A DNA stretch of 64,000 bases from Pantoea wallisii. GTDB lineage: Bacteria > Pseudomonadota > Gammaproteobacteria > Enterobacterales > Enterobacteriaceae. Below the pieces are notes generated by a model. That model had not been told where the DNA came from and did no database searches. It saw only the letters and a program-made list of their open reading frames with translations. How positions within the stretch are numbered: the first letter of the stretch is position 1; each line of letters begins with the position of its first letter. Shown here piece after piece: positions 1-9,972 of the stretch. The translations under genes were made by a program, and so were the position numbers. The stretch spans positions 1 through 64,000 of the forward strand of contig NZ_MLFS01000010.1 in assembly GCF_002095485.1 (NCBI RefSeq), read 5' to 3'.

Positions 1-1024
1 GGCATGGCGCAGGCGGTGCCGGCGCTGCGTGCTCTGGCACAGGAGACCGGCATCCCATCGGTATCTACCTGAAAGGCTGGGCAGCGCTGATGTCAGCAGC
101 GATCTCTATCTCGGCATGCTGGGTATGCACGGCACTAAAGCGGCGAATCTGGCCGTGCAATCCTGCGATCTGCTGATTGCAGTAGGCGCGCGTTTCGATG
201 ACCGCGTAACCGGTAAGCTCGATACCTTCGCACCGCATGCCAGCGTGATTCACATCGATATCGATCCCGCCGAGCTGAATAAGTTGCGCCGTGCCCACGT
301 CTCTCTGCAGGGCGATCTTAATCAGGTGCTGCCAGCGCTGAGTATGCCGCTGCACATCGACGGCTGGCGCAGTGAAGTTAAAGCCATGAAAGCGGAGTTT
401 GACTGGCGTTACGATCATCCGGGCGAAGCGATCTATGCGCCGCTGTTGCTGAAGCAGCTGTCGGATCGCAAACCCGATAGCGCCGTGGTGACCACCGATG
501 TCGGGCAGCACCAGATGTGGGCCGCGCAGCATATGCACTTTACCGCACCTGAAAATTTCATCACCTCCAGCGGTCTGGGCACGATGGGCTTCGGCTTGCC
601 GGCAGCAATCGGTGCGCAGGTGGCGCGTCCTGACGATACCGTAATTTGCGTATCAGGCGATGGCTCCATCATGATGAACATCCAGGAGCTGGGCACCATT
701 AAGCGCGGTAAGCTGCCGGTAAAAATTCTGCTGCTGGATAACCAACGTCTCGGCATGGTGCGCCAGTGGCAGCAGCTGTTCTTTGGTGGCCGCTACAGCG
801 AAACCATCCTCACCGATAATCCCGATTTCCTCACGCTGGCCAGCGCGTTTGATATTCCTGGCCAACGCATTAGCCGTAAAGATCAGGTCGACGCCGCAAT
901 TGATGCGCTGCTGAACAGTGAAGGTCCTTACTTCCTGCATGTTGCGATTGATGAGCATGAAAACGTTTGGCCACTGGTCCCGCCAGGTGCCAGCAACGCA
1001 AATATGATGGAGAAAACCGTATGA
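1..1024 (+). CDS. ilvG: Acetolactate synthase II large subunit, partial, apparent frameshift
   Basis: C-terminal part of the thiamine-diphosphate enzyme that condenses two pyruvates, or pyruvate and 2-oxobutyrate, in the first common step of valine and isoleucine synthesis. The gene enters from the left edge in frame 1 ([17 protein letters not shown]...). That frame meets TGA at 70-72, and the family sequence resumes in frame 2 at GSADVSS. Two missing C's in about ten bases (CCC to CC at 68-69 and CC to C at 77) would give the expected STLKGLGS. Downstream the ThDP-binding signature [15 protein letters not shown] and the C-terminal LVPPGASN are intact. The stop overlaps the ilvM start (ATGA). 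E. coli K-12 ilvG also carries a frameshift, but at another site. Given the many similar indels here, I favour a sequence error. Confidence 0.93.
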   Translation, partial: AWRRRCRRCVLWHRRPASHRYLPERLGSADVSSDLYLGMLGMHGTKAANLAVQSCDLLIAVGARFDDRVTGKLDTFAPHASVIHIDIDPAELNKLRRAHVSLQGDLNQVLPALSMPLHIDGWRSEVKAMKAEFDWRYDHPGEAIYAPLLLKQLSDRKPDSAVVTTDVGQHQMWAAQHMHFTAPENFITSSGLGTMGFGLPAAIGAQVARPDDTVICVSGDGSIMMNIQELGTIKRGKLPVKILLLDNQRLGMVRQWQQLFFGGRYSETILTDNPDFLTLASAFDIPGQRISRKDQVDAAIDALLNSEGPYFLHVAIDEHENVWPLVPPGASNANMMEKTV

Positions 1025-1278
1025 ACCAGCATCAATTGTCTATCGAAGCCCGCTTCCGCCCTGAAATATTGGAGCGCATTTTGCGTGTTGTGCGCCACCG
1101 TGGTTTTCAGGTGTGCTCAATGAATATGGCGTCCGCCATCAACGCGGAAAATATTAATATCGAAATGACCGTTGCCAGCCAACGCTCCGTCGATTTACTG
1201 TCAACGCAGTTAAGCAAACTTATGGATGTCGCCTGTGTCGAGATCCAGCAACAGACAACACAACAAATCCGCGCTTAG
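1021..1278 (+). CDS. ilvM: Acetolactate synthase II small (regulatory) subunit
   Basis: 85-residue ACT-domain subunit that associates with IlvG and is needed for full activity of isozyme II. The ATG at 1021 overlaps the ilvG TGA in an ATGA junction, which implies translational coupling; the frame stays open further upstream but that part lies inside ilvG. The single ACT fold covers nearly the whole protein ([19 protein letters not shown] at the N-terminus). Length and position between ilvG and ilvE match the enteric ilvGMEDA operon. Confidence 0.95.
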   Translation: MNQHQLSIEARFRPEILERILRVVRHRGFQVCSMNMASAINAENINIEMTVASQRSVDLLSTQLSKLMDVACVEIQQQTTQQIRA

Positions 1279-1296
1279 TCGCCAAAGGAAATAACG

Positions 1297-2226
1297 ATGA
1301 GTACGAAGAAAGCAGACTTTATTTGGTTCAATGGCGAGATGGTTAAGTGGGAAGACGCGAAGGTTAGCGTTATGTCTCACGCACTGCATTACGGTACTTC
1401 TGTGTTTGAAGGCGTACGCTGCTACGACTCACACAAAGGTCCGGTGGTGTTCCGTCACCGTGAACACATGCAGCGTCTGCACGACTCCGCCAAAATCTAT
1501 CGTTTCCCGATTACCTCCAGCGTTGATGAGCTGATGGAAGCGTGCCGCGAAGTCATCCGCGTGAATAACCTGAAAAGCGCCTATATCCGTCCGCTGGCCT
1601 TTGTTGGCGACGTTGGTCTGGGCGTGAATCCGCCAGACGGCTACACCACCGATGTCATCATCGCCGCCTTCCCGTGGGGCGCTTACCTCGGTGCGGAAGC
1701 GCTGGAAAACGGTATTGATGCTATGGTCTCTTCATGGAACCGCGTGGCGCCAAATACCCTGCCAACCGCAGCTAAAGCCGGTGGTAACTACCTCTCTTCA
1801 CTGCTGGTGGGTAGCGAAGCGCGTCGTCACGGCTATCAGGAGGGGATCGCTCTTGATACTCAGGGTTACATCTCAGAAGGCGCAGGCGAAAACCTGTTTG
1901 AAGTAAAAGATGGCATTCTGTTCACGCCGCCGTTTACCTCTTCAGCCCTGCCGGGCATCACCCGTGATGCCATCATCAAACTGGCGAAAGATATGGGCAT
2001 TGAAGTGCGTGAGCAGGTGCTGTCGCGCGAATCACTGTACCTGGCTGATGAGATCTTCATGTCCGGTACGGCCGCTGAGATCACCCCGGTACGCAGCGTT
2101 GATGGCATCAAAGTGGGCGCAGGTAAACGCGGCCCGGTGACCGAGCGCATCCAGAAAGCCTTCTTTGGCCTGTTCACCGGCGAAACTGAAGACAAGTACG
2201 GCTGGTTGGATCAGGTTAATCCATAA
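1297..2226 (+). CDS. ilvE: Branched-chain amino-acid aminotransferase
   Basis: 309-residue fold-type IV PLP aminotransferase that makes the last step of leucine, isoleucine and valine synthesis by transfer from glutamate. The N-terminal KADFIWFNGEMVKWEDA and the PLP-lysine motif TAAKAGGNY (about residues 155-163) are present, as is the C-terminal SGTAAEITPVRSVDG phosphate-binding region. Length equals the E. coli enzyme. It starts 18 bases after ilvM with an AGGAAA ribosome-binding site and belongs to the ilvGMEDA transcript. Confidence 0.97.
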   Translation: MSTKKADFIWFNGEMVKWEDAKVSVMSHALHYGTSVFEGVRCYDSHKGPVVFRHREHMQRLHDSAKIYRFPITSSVDELMEACREVIRVNNLKSAYIRPLAFVGDVGLGVNPPDGYTTDVIIAAFPWGAYLGAEALENGIDAMVSSWNRVAPNTLPTAAKAGGNYLSSLLVGSEARRHGYQEGIALDTQGYISEGAGENLFEVKDGILFTPPFTSSALPGITRDAIIKLAKDMGIEVREQVLSRESLYLADEIFMSGTAAEITPVRSVDGIKVGAGKRGPVTERIQKAFFGLFTGETEDKYGWLDQVNP

Positions 2227-2236
2227 CAAGATCGCT

Positions 2237-2266
2237 ACGCGGGTGCAGCAGCGCCCGCGTCATTTT
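2237..2266 (+). terminator. Hairpin with T-run between ilvE and ilvD
   Basis: ACGCGGG (2237-2243) pairs with CCCGCGT (2254-2260) across a 10-base loop and is followed by CATTTTT. It sits in the only sizeable gap inside the ilvGMEDA operon. It could be a partial terminator or a transcript-stabilising hairpin tuning ilvDA relative to ilvGME; which one is inference. Confidence 0.45.
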
Positions 2267-2287
2267 TCAGACTGGAGTAAATAGAGC

Positions 2288-4138
2288 ATGCCAAAGTACC
2301 GTTCCGCCACCACCACCCATGGTCGTAACATGGCGGGTGCCCGTGCCTTGTGGCGCGCGACAGGAATGACCGACGATGATTTCGGTAAGCCGATTATCGC
2401 CGTGGTCAACTCATTCACCCAATTCGTCCCGGGCCACGTGCATCTGCGCGATCTTGGCAAGCTGGTTGCTGAGCAAATTGAAGCAGCGGGTGGTGTGGCT
2501 AAAGAGTTCAACACCATTGCGGTGGACGACGGTATCGCCATGGGCCATGGCGGCATGCTGTATTCACTGCCTTCACGCGAGCTGATCGCGGACTCCGTTG
2601 AGTACATGGTCAATGCACACTGCGCCGATGCCATGGTGTGTATCTCTAACTGCGATAAAATCACCCCGGGCATGCTGATGGCGGCACTGCGCCTCAATAT
2701 TCCGGTGATCTTCGTCTCCGGCGGCCCGATGGAAGCGGGGAAAACCAAACTCTCCGATCAGATCATCAAGCTGGATTTGGTGGATGCGATGATCCAGGGT
2801 GCGAACCCGAACGTCAGCGATGCCGACAGCGAGCAAATTGAGCGCTCAGCCTGCCCAACCTGCGGCTCCTGCTCCGGTATGTTCACCGCTAACTCCATGA
2901 ACTGCCTGACAGAAGCGCTGGGCCTGTCCCAGCCGGGCAACGGCTCGCTGCTGGCCACGCACGCCGATCGTAAAGAGCTGTTCATCAATGCCGGCAAACG
3001 CATTGTTAGCCTCACCAAACGCTACTACGAGCAGGATGACGTCAACATGCTGCCGCGTAACATCGCGACCAAAGCAGCGTTTGAGAACGCCATGACGCTG
3101 GATATCGCCATGGGCGGTTCCACCAATACCGTACTGCATCTGCTGGCGGCGGCGCAGGAGGGCGAGATCGACTTCAATATCTCCGATATCGACCGCCTGT
3201 CACGTAAAGTGCCGCAGCTGTGTAAAGTGGCGCCCAGCACCCCGAAATACCACATGGAAGATGTGCACCGCGCCGGCGGCGTAATCGGTATTCTTGGCGA
3301 ACTGGATCGCGCAGGGCTGATCGACACCAGCGCGCGCAATATTCTGCAGCAGACGATGCGTGAGACGCTGGATCAGTACGACATCATGCTGACGCAGGAC
3401 CAGGCCGTAAAAGATATGTTCCGCGCCGGCCCGGCGGGCATCCGCACCACGCAGGCTTTCTCGCAGAGCTGTCGCTGGGACACGCTGGATGACGATCGTG
3501 CTGAGGGCTGTATCCGTACGCGCGAACACGCCTACTCACAGGATGGCGGCCTGGCAGTCCTGTACGGTAACCTGGCGGAAGATGGCTGTATCGTTAAAAC
3601 GGCGGGCGTCGATAAAGAGATTCTGACCTTTAAAGGGCCGGCAAAAGTCTATGAAAGCCAGGATGATGCCGTTGAAGCGATCCTGGGCGGTAAAGTGGTG
3701 GCAGGCGATGTCGTCGTCATTCGCTACGAAGGGCCAAAAGGCGGCCCGGGTATGCAGGAGATGCTCTATCCAACCACCTATCTGAAGTCGATGGGCCTCG
3801 GCAAAAGCTGTGCGCTGATCACCGATGGCCGCTTCTCAGGCGGCACGTCCGGCCTGTCGATCGGCCATGCCTCGCCGGAAGCCGCAAGCGGTGGCACCAT
3901 TGCGCTGGTGAAAGATGGCGACATGATCGAGATCGATATCCCGAACCGCGGCATTAAACTCGCCGTGCCGGATAACGAACTGCATGCCCGTCGTGAGGAG
4001 GAGCAGGCGCGTGGCGAGGCGGCGTATACGCCACATGGCCGTGAGCGTCAGGTCTCCTTCGCGCTGCGTGCTTACGCATCTCTCGCCACCAGCGCTGACA
4101 AAGGCGCGGTGCGCGATAAGTCTAAGCTGGGAGGCTAA
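2288..4138 (+). CDS. ilvD: Dihydroxy-acid dehydratase
   Basis: 616-residue iron-sulfur dehydratase converting 2,3-dihydroxy-isovalerate and 2,3-dihydroxy-3-methylvalerate to the 2-oxo acids. Cluster-ligand cysteines are visible in SNCDKITPG (about residue 122) and [17 protein letters not shown] (about 193-210). The C-terminal [19 protein letters not shown] motif of the IlvD/Edd family is intact. Full length for enteric IlvD. It is followed after 6 bases by ilvA, so the two are surely cotranscribed. Confidence 0.98.
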   Translation: MPKYRSATTTHGRNMAGARALWRATGMTDDDFGKPIIAVVNSFTQFVPGHVHLRDLGKLVAEQIEAAGGVAKEFNTIAVDDGIAMGHGGMLYSLPSRELIADSVEYMVNAHCADAMVCISNCDKITPGMLMAALRLNIPVIFVSGGPMEAGKTKLSDQIIKLDLVDAMIQGANPNVSDADSEQIERSACPTCGSCSGMFTANSMNCLTEALGLSQPGNGSLLATHADRKELFINAGKRIVSLTKRYYEQDDVNMLPRNIATKAAFENAMTLDIAMGGSTNTVLHLLAAAQEGEIDFNISDIDRLSRKVPQLCKVAPSTPKYHMEDVHRAGGVIGILGELDRAGLIDTSARNILQQTMRETLDQYDIMLTQDQAVKDMFRAGPAGIRTTQAFSQSCRWDTLDDDRAEGCIRTREHAYSQDGGLAVLYGNLAEDGCIVKTAGVDKEILTFKGPAKVYESQDDAVEAILGGKVVAGDVVVIRYEGPKGGPGMQEMLYPTTYLKSMGLGKSCALITDGRFSGGTSGLSIGHASPEAASGGTIALVKDGDMIEIDIPNRGIKLAVPDNELHARREEEQARGEAAYTPHGRERQVSFALRAYASLATSADKGAVRDKSKLGG

Positions 4139-4144
4139 TCTCTG

Positions 4145-5692
4145 ATGGCTGAGTCTCAACCGCTCTCCGCGTCGCCAAACGGCGCGGAGTATCTGCGCGC
4201 GGTGCTGCGTTCACCTGTGTATGAAGTTGCCCAGGTGACACCGCTGCAACCGATGGAAAAAATATCATCACGTCTTGGCAACACGATTCTGGTGAAGCGT
4301 GAAGATCGCCAGCCGGTGCACAGCTTTAAGCTGCGCGGGGCTTACGCGATGATTGCCGGGCTGACTGAAGAGCAGAAAGCGCGCGGCGTGGTGACGGCTT
4401 CGGCGGGTAACCATGCGCAGGGCGTGGCGCTCTCAGCCAGCCGGCTGGGCATTAAATCGCTGATTGTGATGCCGGTTGCCACGGCGGACATCAAGGTTGA
4501 TGCCGTGCGCGCATTTGGCGGTGAGGCTTACCTCTATGGTGCAAACTTCGATGAGGCCAAAGCGAAAGCGATTGAGCTTGCGGAGCAGCAGGGTTACACC
4601 TTCATACCGCCGTTTGACCACCCGGCGGTAATTGCCGGGCAGGGCACGCTGGCGATGGAGCTGCTGCAGCAGGATGCACATCTGGATCGCGTGTTTGTGC
4701 CGGTGGGCGGCGGTGGCTTAGCCGCAGGCGTCGCCGTTTTAATCAAACAGCTGATGCCGCAAATCAAGGTGATCGCCGTCGAGTCCGTAGATTCAGCCTG
4801 CCTGAAAGCGGCGCTGGAGGCCGGTGAGCCGGTCGATCTGCCGCGTGTCGGGCTGTTTGCCGAAGGCGTCGCCGTGAAGCGTATCGGCAACGAAACGTTC
4901 CGGCTGTGCCAGGCCTATATCGACGACATCGTTACCGTGGACAGCGATGCTATCTGCGCGGCGATGAAAGACCTGTTCGAAGACGTGCGGGCCGTGGCGG
5001 AGCCGTCAGGCGCGCTGGCGCTGGCGGGCATGAAAAAGTACATTCAGCAGCACGACATCAAGGGCGAACGCCTGGCGCACGTGCTGTCCGGCGCTAACGT
5101 GAACTTCCACGGTCTGCGTTATGTTTCTGAACGCTGCGAGCTGGGTGAACAGCGCGAAGCGCTGCTGGCGGTCACCATTCCGGAGCAGCAGGGCAGTTTC
5201 CTCCGCTTCTGTCAGACGCTGGGCGGCCGTGCTGTCACGGAGTTCAACTACCGGTATGCTGATGCGGATAACGCCTGCATCTTCGTGGGTGTGCGCCTGA
5301 CGCGCGGGCTGGAGGAGCGCAGCGAGATCATCAGCCAGCTAACCGAAGGCGGTTATCAGGTGGTGGATTTGTCAGATGATGAGATGGCGAAGCTGCACGT
5401 GCGCTACATGGTCGGCGGCCGGCCGTCGAAGCCCCTGCGCGAAAAACTGTTCAGCTTTGAATTCCCGGAAGCGCCCGGTGCGCTGCTGAAGTTCCTGCAG
5501 ACGCTGGGTGCGCACTGGAACATCTCCCTGTTCCACTACCGCAGCCACGGCACCGATTTTGGTCGCGTGCTGGCAGCGTTCGAGGCGAACGACAAAGAGC
5601 CGGATTTCGAAACCCATCTCAATGCGCTGGGCTACGAGTGGCACGATGAAGCGAATAACCCGGCGTTCCGTTTCTTCCTCGCCGGGCAGTAG
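4145..5692 (+). CDS. ilvA: Biosynthetic threonine deaminase
   Basis: 515-residue PLP enzyme that deaminates threonine to 2-oxobutyrate, the committed step to isoleucine. The PLP lysine is in HSFKLRGAY (about residue 62) and the glycine phosphate loop is VGGGGLAAGVA (about residue 190). The C-terminal third carries two ACT-like regulatory domains (about 337-411 and 432-503), the site of isoleucine inhibition and valine activation in the family. Last gene of ilvGMEDA; its stop abuts the stop of the convergent ilvY with no spacer. Confidence 0.97.
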   Translation: MAESQPLSASPNGAEYLRAVLRSPVYEVAQVTPLQPMEKISSRLGNTILVKREDRQPVHSFKLRGAYAMIAGLTEEQKARGVVTASAGNHAQGVALSASRLGIKSLIVMPVATADIKVDAVRAFGGEAYLYGANFDEAKAKAIELAEQQGYTFIPPFDHPAVIAGQGTLAMELLQQDAHLDRVFVPVGGGGLAAGVAVLIKQLMPQIKVIAVESVDSACLKAALEAGEPVDLPRVGLFAEGVAVKRIGNETFRLCQAYIDDIVTVDSDAICAAMKDLFEDVRAVAEPSGALALAGMKKYIQQHDIKGERLAHVLSGANVNFHGLRYVSERCELGEQREALLAVTIPEQQGSFLRFCQTLGGRAVTEFNYRYADADNACIFVGVRLTRGLEERSEIISQLTEGGYQVVDLSDDEMAKLHVRYMVGGRPSKPLREKLFSFEFPEAPGALLKFLQTLGAHWNISLFHYRSHGTDFGRVLAAFEANDKEPDFETHLNALGYEWHDEANNPAFRFFLAGQ

Positions 5693-6574
5693 CTACAGCA
5701 GGTTCCAGAACGCATTAATCAGCGGCTCACCGAGCCGCTTTTTTTGTACGCAGACGCCCAGCTCCAGCGGCGCCACCGACTCCACGTTCTCCAGCGTCAG
5801 CACGCGATTGCGCACCGGTTCAGGACTGTTCTCCAGCACCACGTCCGGCAGCAGCGCAATGCCGCAACCCAGCGCCACCATCGATACGATCGCTTCATGG
5901 CCCGAAACCGTGGCATAGATCACCGGATTAGCGATGCGCCGCCGGCGGAACCACAAATCAATGCCGCGCCGCACCGGGCCTTGTTCCGGTACGATAAACG
6001 GAATCTGCGACCAGTCTGGCTGCGCCTGCGTAGCCTGGCTGCGCACCGCACACGGCAGCGCGGGCGCGATCAGCACCAGCGGGAGAATGGCGAGCGGCGT
6101 GAAGTCGATGCTGGCGGGCAGCGATTCCGGGCGACCGGCAATCGCCAGATCGGCCTCACCGGACTGCACCATCTCAATTGCGTCGGCCGCATCGCCGGTA
6201 GTGAGCTTGATTTCCACCTGGGGATGCTCCGCACGAAAGCGGTCGAGAATCGGTGGCAAATGGCTGTACGCGGCCGTCACCGAACAGAACAGGCGCAGCT
6301 CGCCGCTCAGCGATGGCCCGTTCAGATCCATCACGTGGCGCAGCTGCTGGTATTGCAACAACGTTTGTTGAGCAAACTGACGCAGCCGTTCGCCGGCTTC
6401 GGTTAACGTCACCGTGCGGTTATCACGCAGAAACAGCGCGTGGCCCACATCCTCCTCAAGGCGCTGAATCTGGCGCGAGAGCGTGGACGGACTCACGTGC
6501 ATGGCACGCGCGGTGCGGCCAAAGTGGCAGCTCTCCGCCAGGTGGAGGAACAGTTTCAGGTCTCGTAAATCCAT
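5693..6574 (-). CDS. ilvY: LysR-type activator of ilvC
   Basis: 293-residue LysR regulator: N-terminal winged helix-turn-helix (LFLHLAESCHFGRTARAMHV, about 7-26) and C-terminal inducer domain. In enterics IlvY senses acetolactate and acetohydroxybutyrate and activates divergent ilvC. It is transcribed away from ilvC with a 161-base shared control region. Its last codons (KKRLGEPL) are encoded by the same DNA that forms the ilvGMEDA terminator on the other strand. Length and the C-terminal INAFWNLL agree with the family. Confidence 0.95.
   Translation of the reverse strand: MDLRDLKLFLHLAESCHFGRTARAMHVSPSTLSRQIQRLEEDVGHALFLRDNRTVTLTEAGERLRQFAQQTLLQYQQLRHVMDLNGPSLSGELRLFCSVTAAYSHLPPILDRFRAEHPQVEIKLTTGDAADAIEMVQSGEADLAIAGRPESLPASIDFTPLAILPLVLIAPALPCAVRSQATQAQPDWSQIPFIVPEQGPVRRGIDLWFRRRRIANPVIYATVSGHEAIVSMVALGCGIALLPDVVLENSPEPVRNRVLTLENVESVAPLELGVCVQKKRLGEPLINAFWNLL
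5721..5745 (+). terminator. Rho-independent terminator of ilvGMEDA inside the ilvY 3' end
   Basis: An 8-bp perfect stem AGCGGCTC (5721-5728) / GAGCCGCT (5732-5739) with a 3-base loop, followed by a run of seven T's (5739-5745). It lies about 30 bases past the ilvA stop and wholly within the coding sequence of the convergent ilvY. Confidence 0.88.
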
Positions 6575-6735
6575 GCGCGTTTACCCCGGCAGTGATGTTG
6601 CAAATATTGCAATGTGACGTTGTTAATATATCAATTTAAGCAACAGAATTCCTGTCATATGATGGGGTCATTCGCGGCGCTGCTTACAACGCCGTTACTG
6701 AACAAAAGCAAACACAACATCTGAGCGGAGTCCCC
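6575..6735. promoter_or_regulatory. Divergent ilvY-ilvC control region with IlvY operator candidates
   Basis: Between the two starts lie TGTTGCAAATATTGCAATG (6596-6614), a TTGCAA-type dyad like the IlvY operators of E. coli, and a second dyad GTTGTTAA (6619-6626) / TTAAGCAAC (6636-6644). A good -10 box TATGAT sits at 6658-6663 with a poor -35 (TTTAAG, 6635-6640) that overlaps the second dyad, as expected for an activator-dependent ilvC promoter. The assignment of individual sites is inference. Confidence 0.7.
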
Positions 6736-8211
6736 ATGGCTAACTACTTCAACACACTGAATCTGCGCAATCAGTTAGCGCAGTTAGGCAAATGTCGCTT
6801 TATGGCGCGTGATGAATTTGCTGACGGCGCCAGCTTCCTGAAAGGGAAAAAAGTGGTGATTGTCGGCTGCGGCGCGCAGGGCCTGAACCAGGGTCTGAAC
6901 ATGCGTGATTCCGGTCTGGACGTCGCCTATGCGCTGCGTGCTGAAGCCATTGCTGAGAAGCGCGCCTCGTTCCGCAAAGCCACCGAAAACGGTTTTAAAG
7001 TGGGGACTTACGAAGAGCTGGTTCCGCAGGCGGATCTGGTGGTTAACCTGACGCCAGACAAACAGCACTCCTCTGTTGTGCAGGCTGTTCAGCCGCTGAT
7101 GAAAGATGGCGCCGCGCTGGGTTACTCGCACGGTTTCAACATCGTTGAAGTAGGCGAAACCATCCGTAAAGACATTACCGTCGTGATGGTAGCGCCAAAA
7201 TGTCCGGGCACCGAAGTGCGTGAAGAGTATAAGCGTGGTTTCGGTGTGCCGACGCTGATCGCCGTTCACCCGGAAAACGATCCAAAAGGCGAAGGCATGG
7301 CGATTGCCAAAGCCTGGGCAGCAGCAACCGGCGGCGACCGTGCGGGCGTGCTGGAGTCCTCCTTCGTGGCCGAAGTGAAATCTGACCTGATGGGCGAGCA
7401 GACAATTCTGTGCGGTATGTTGCAGGCTGGCTCACTGCTGTGCTTCGACAAGCTGGTGGCAGAAGGGCACGATGCAGCCTACACCGAAAAACTGATTCAG
7501 TTCGGCTGGGAAACTATTACCGAATCGCTGAAGTTTGGCGGCATCACTCTGATGATGGATCGTCTCTCTAACCCGGCGAAAATCCGTGCTTATGCGCTGT
7601 CTGAGCAGCTGAAAACCATTATGGCACCGCTGTTCCAGAAGCACATGGATGACATCATCTCGGGCGAATTCTCCTCTGGTATGATGGCTGACTGGGCGAA
7701 CGACGACAAAAACCTGCTGACCTGGCGTGAAGAGACCGGTGCAACCGCATTCGAGAACGCGCCACAGTTCGAAGGCAAAATCGAAGAGCAGGAGTACTAC
7801 GACAAAGGCGTCGTGATGGTAGCGATGGTGAAAGCGGGCGTTGAGCTGGCGTTTGAAACCATGGTTGATGCGGGCATTATTGAAGAGTCAGCGTACTACG
7901 AATCTCTGCATGAGCTGCCGCTGATTGCGAACACCATTGCACGTAAGCGTCTGTATGAGATGAACGTGGTGATCTCCGATACCGCTGAATACGGTAACTA
8001 CCTGTTCTCCTTCGCCGCAGTTCCGCTGCTGGAAGAGTTTATGACCACGCTGCAGCCGGGCGATCTGGGCAAAGCGATTGAAGGTACGCAGGTGGATAAC
8101 GCGCAGCTGCGCGACGTGAACGAAGCGATTCGCCAGCATCCAATCGAAGCGGTTGGCCGTAAACTGCGTGGCTACATGACCGACATGAAGCGTATCGCTG
8201 TAGCGGGCTAA
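6736..8211 (+). CDS. ilvC: Ketol-acid reductoisomerase (NADP+), long class II form
   Basis: 491-residue enzyme converting acetolactate and acetohydroxybutyrate to the dihydroxy acids with NADPH and Mg2+. The Rossmann motif [17 protein letters not shown] is at about residues 45-61, and the length matches the enteric class II enzyme with its duplicated C-terminal knotted domain. Metal-ligand regions around [11 protein letters not shown] (about 217) and the [11 protein letters not shown] stretch (about 389) are intact. Divergent from ilvY and ended by a strong terminator. Confidence 0.98.
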   Translation: MANYFNTLNLRNQLAQLGKCRFMARDEFADGASFLKGKKVVIVGCGAQGLNQGLNMRDSGLDVAYALRAEAIAEKRASFRKATENGFKVGTYEELVPQADLVVNLTPDKQHSSVVQAVQPLMKDGAALGYSHGFNIVEVGETIRKDITVVMVAPKCPGTEVREEYKRGFGVPTLIAVHPENDPKGEGMAIAKAWAAATGGDRAGVLESSFVAEVKSDLMGEQTILCGMLQAGSLLCFDKLVAEGHDAAYTEKLIQFGWETITESLKFGGITLMMDRLSNPAKIRAYALSEQLKTIMAPLFQKHMDDIISGEFSSGMMADWANDDKNLLTWREETGATAFENAPQFEGKIEEQEYYDKGVVMVAMVKAGVELAFETMVDAGIIEESAYYESLHELPLIANTIARKRLYEMNVVISDTAEYGNYLFSFAAVPLLEEFMTTLQPGDLGKAIEGTQVDNAQLRDVNEAIRQHPIEAVGRKLRGYMTDMKRIAVAG

Positions 8212-8243
8212 GCCCCGAAAGACACGATTTTCAGCCCACAAAA

Positions 8244-8268
8244 AACCCCGGTTTGCCGGGGTTTTTTT
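8244..8268 (+). terminator. Terminator of ilvC
   Basis: CCCCGG (8246-8251) TTTG CCGGGG (8256-8261) preceded by AAAAA and followed by TTTTTTT, so it can also work in the opposite direction. Confidence 0.93.
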
Positions 8269-8303
8269 ATGTCCGCATGCAGAAGCGTCTCGCCATACAC
8301 GCA

Positions 8304-8326
8304 ATAAAAACCCGGCCAGCGCCGGG
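8304..8326 (-). terminator. Terminator of yhjE
   Basis: CCCGGC (8311-8316) CAGC GCCGGG (8321-8326). Read on the minus strand the hairpin is followed by TTTTTATT, and it lies just past the yhjE stop. Confidence 0.85.
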
Positions 8327-8348
8327 TTTCCCACTCAATCACTCTGCA

Positions 8349-9683
8349 TCACACCGCTTCATACAGCGTTTGATGGCGCGTCTCTTTACAGGCAATCAGC
8401 GCGATCAGCGTCAGCACGGCCATTGACGCCAGATAGAAGCCAACCGCCTGCAAGCCGTAATTCGCGTTCAGCCAGGTCGCGATATAGGGCGCAACCGACG
8501 CACCCAAAATTGACGACAGGTTATAGGAGAACGAGGCGCCGGTATAACGCACTTCAGTCGGGAACAACTCTGGCAGCAGCGCGCCCATCGGGCCAAACGT
8601 CAGGCCCATGATGCTGAGGCCCAGCAGCAGGAAGCCCATCACCAGGATCTGCGAACCCGATCCGAGCAATACCGGGAACATCAGCGCAAAAGCGATAATC
8701 ATCAGCGTAATCGTGATCATGGTTTTGCGACGGCCAAAGCGGTCCGCCAGCAGGCCGGCAATCGGCACCATCACACCAAAACCGATGACCGCCACCATCA
8801 GCATCCACAGGAAGCTGTTACGTGAATAACCCAGACCGACCGGCGCTGGCGCGGTGCCATAGCTCATTGAGTAGACGGTCATGATGTAGAACAGCGTATA
8901 GGTAGCCAGCATGATAAAGGTGCCAAGGATGGTCGCGGTCAGGTGCTTGCTCAGTAGCGTACCGATCGGCATCCGTACCTGTTTGTTCTCTTTCTGTACC
9001 TTCGCAAATACCGGGCTCTCGTGCAGCGACACGCGCACATACAGGCCGATCAGCACCAGAACGGCAGAGAGCACAAACGGAACGCGCCAGCCCCACTCCA
9101 TAAACTGCTCATCGGTCAGCAGCCAGGAGAGCAGCAGGAAAGTGCCGTTGGCAAAGAAGAAGCCGATCGGCGCGCCCAGCTGCGGGAACGATCCGTACAG
9201 CGCGCGCTTCTTCGCGGGGGCGTTCTCGGTTGCCAGCAATGCTGCGCCGCCCCATTCACCGCCCAGCCCCAGCCCCTGACCAAAACGCGCCAGCGCCAGC
9301 AGCAGCGGTGCGGCCACGCCAATGGTTTCATAGCCTGGCAGCAGGCCGATCAGTACCGTTGAGACGCCCATCGTCAGCAGCGAGGCAACCAGCGTGGCTT
9401 TACGACCCACGCGATCGCCAAAGTGGCCAAACAGCGCAGAACCAATAGGGCGCGCAACGAAAGCGATCGCGAAGGTCGCCAGCGACTGAAGCGTTGCGAC
9501 CGTGGCATCACCCTGCGGGAAGAAGATGTGCGGGAAAACAATCACCGCCGCCGTCGCGTAGATATAGAAATCGAAAAATTCGATAGCGGTGCCGACCAGC
9601 GAGGCGACAACCACTTTGCCACGTGAGTTAACCGGCGTATCGGCCTGTTGTTGATCAGATGATGTTGAGATAGAGGCTTGCAT
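8349..9683 (-). CDS. yhjE: MFS transporter, metabolite:H+ symporter family
   Basis: 444-residue, 12-helix permease near-identical along its length to my recollection of E. coli YhjE: EFFDFYIYATAAVIVFPHI at about 34-52, the GHFGDRVGRK loop 2-3 signature, and GQGLGLGGEWGGAALL. The family (with ShiA, ProP, KgtP) imports organic acids and osmolytes with protons; the YhjE substrate is not known to me. Inner membrane. It follows yhjD on the same strand after 289 bases without a gene, so it may have its own promoter. Confidence 0.93.
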   Translation of the reverse strand: MQASISTSSDQQQADTPVNSRGKVVVASLVGTAIEFFDFYIYATAAVIVFPHIFFPQGDATVATLQSLATFAIAFVARPIGSALFGHFGDRVGRKATLVASLLTMGVSTVLIGLLPGYETIGVAAPLLLALARFGQGLGLGGEWGGAALLATENAPAKKRALYGSFPQLGAPIGFFFANGTFLLLSWLLTDEQFMEWGWRVPFVLSAVLVLIGLYVRVSLHESPVFAKVQKENKQVRMPIGTLLSKHLTATILGTFIMLATYTLFYIMTVYSMSYGTAPAPVGLGYSRNSFLWMLMVAVIGFGVMVPIAGLLADRFGRRKTMITITLMIIAFALMFPVLLGSGSQILVMGFLLLGLSIMGLTFGPMGALLPELFPTEVRYTGASFSYNLSSILGASVAPYIATWLNANYGLQAVGFYLASMAVLTLIALIACKETRHQTLYEAV

Positions 9684-9972
9684 AATTGTTTCTTAATTGT
9701 AAATGTAAACAAAGAATCTTACGCACCTGTTTTGCGGCATTCAATGGCGAAAAACCGCGTGAAAACAGGCTTTTTCGGGGAAAAAGAGGATAATTTCTGA
9801 GTTAGGTTAATCGGCGGCGGATGGGCGCGGGAAGTGAGCGTTTTCTGGCGGGATTCTCTGCAAAAGGGCCAAATAAAAGTGACCCTTTAGCGTTTCCTGC
9901 TGGTTATTGCACGATTAATAACCAGCAGGGGATATTTTCAACTACGGCAATGCACGTAACCTGATTGTCGCC

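Noticed and set aside
1-1024. ilvG as a true pseudogene like that of E. coli K-12
   Set aside because: The two one-base losses are of the same homopolymer type found in many other genes of this window, so error is more likely.
5744-6406. 220-residue plus-strand frame over ilvY
   Set aside because: Arg/Gln/His-rich composition typical of antisense reading through a GC-rich gene; no ribosome-binding site or family motif.
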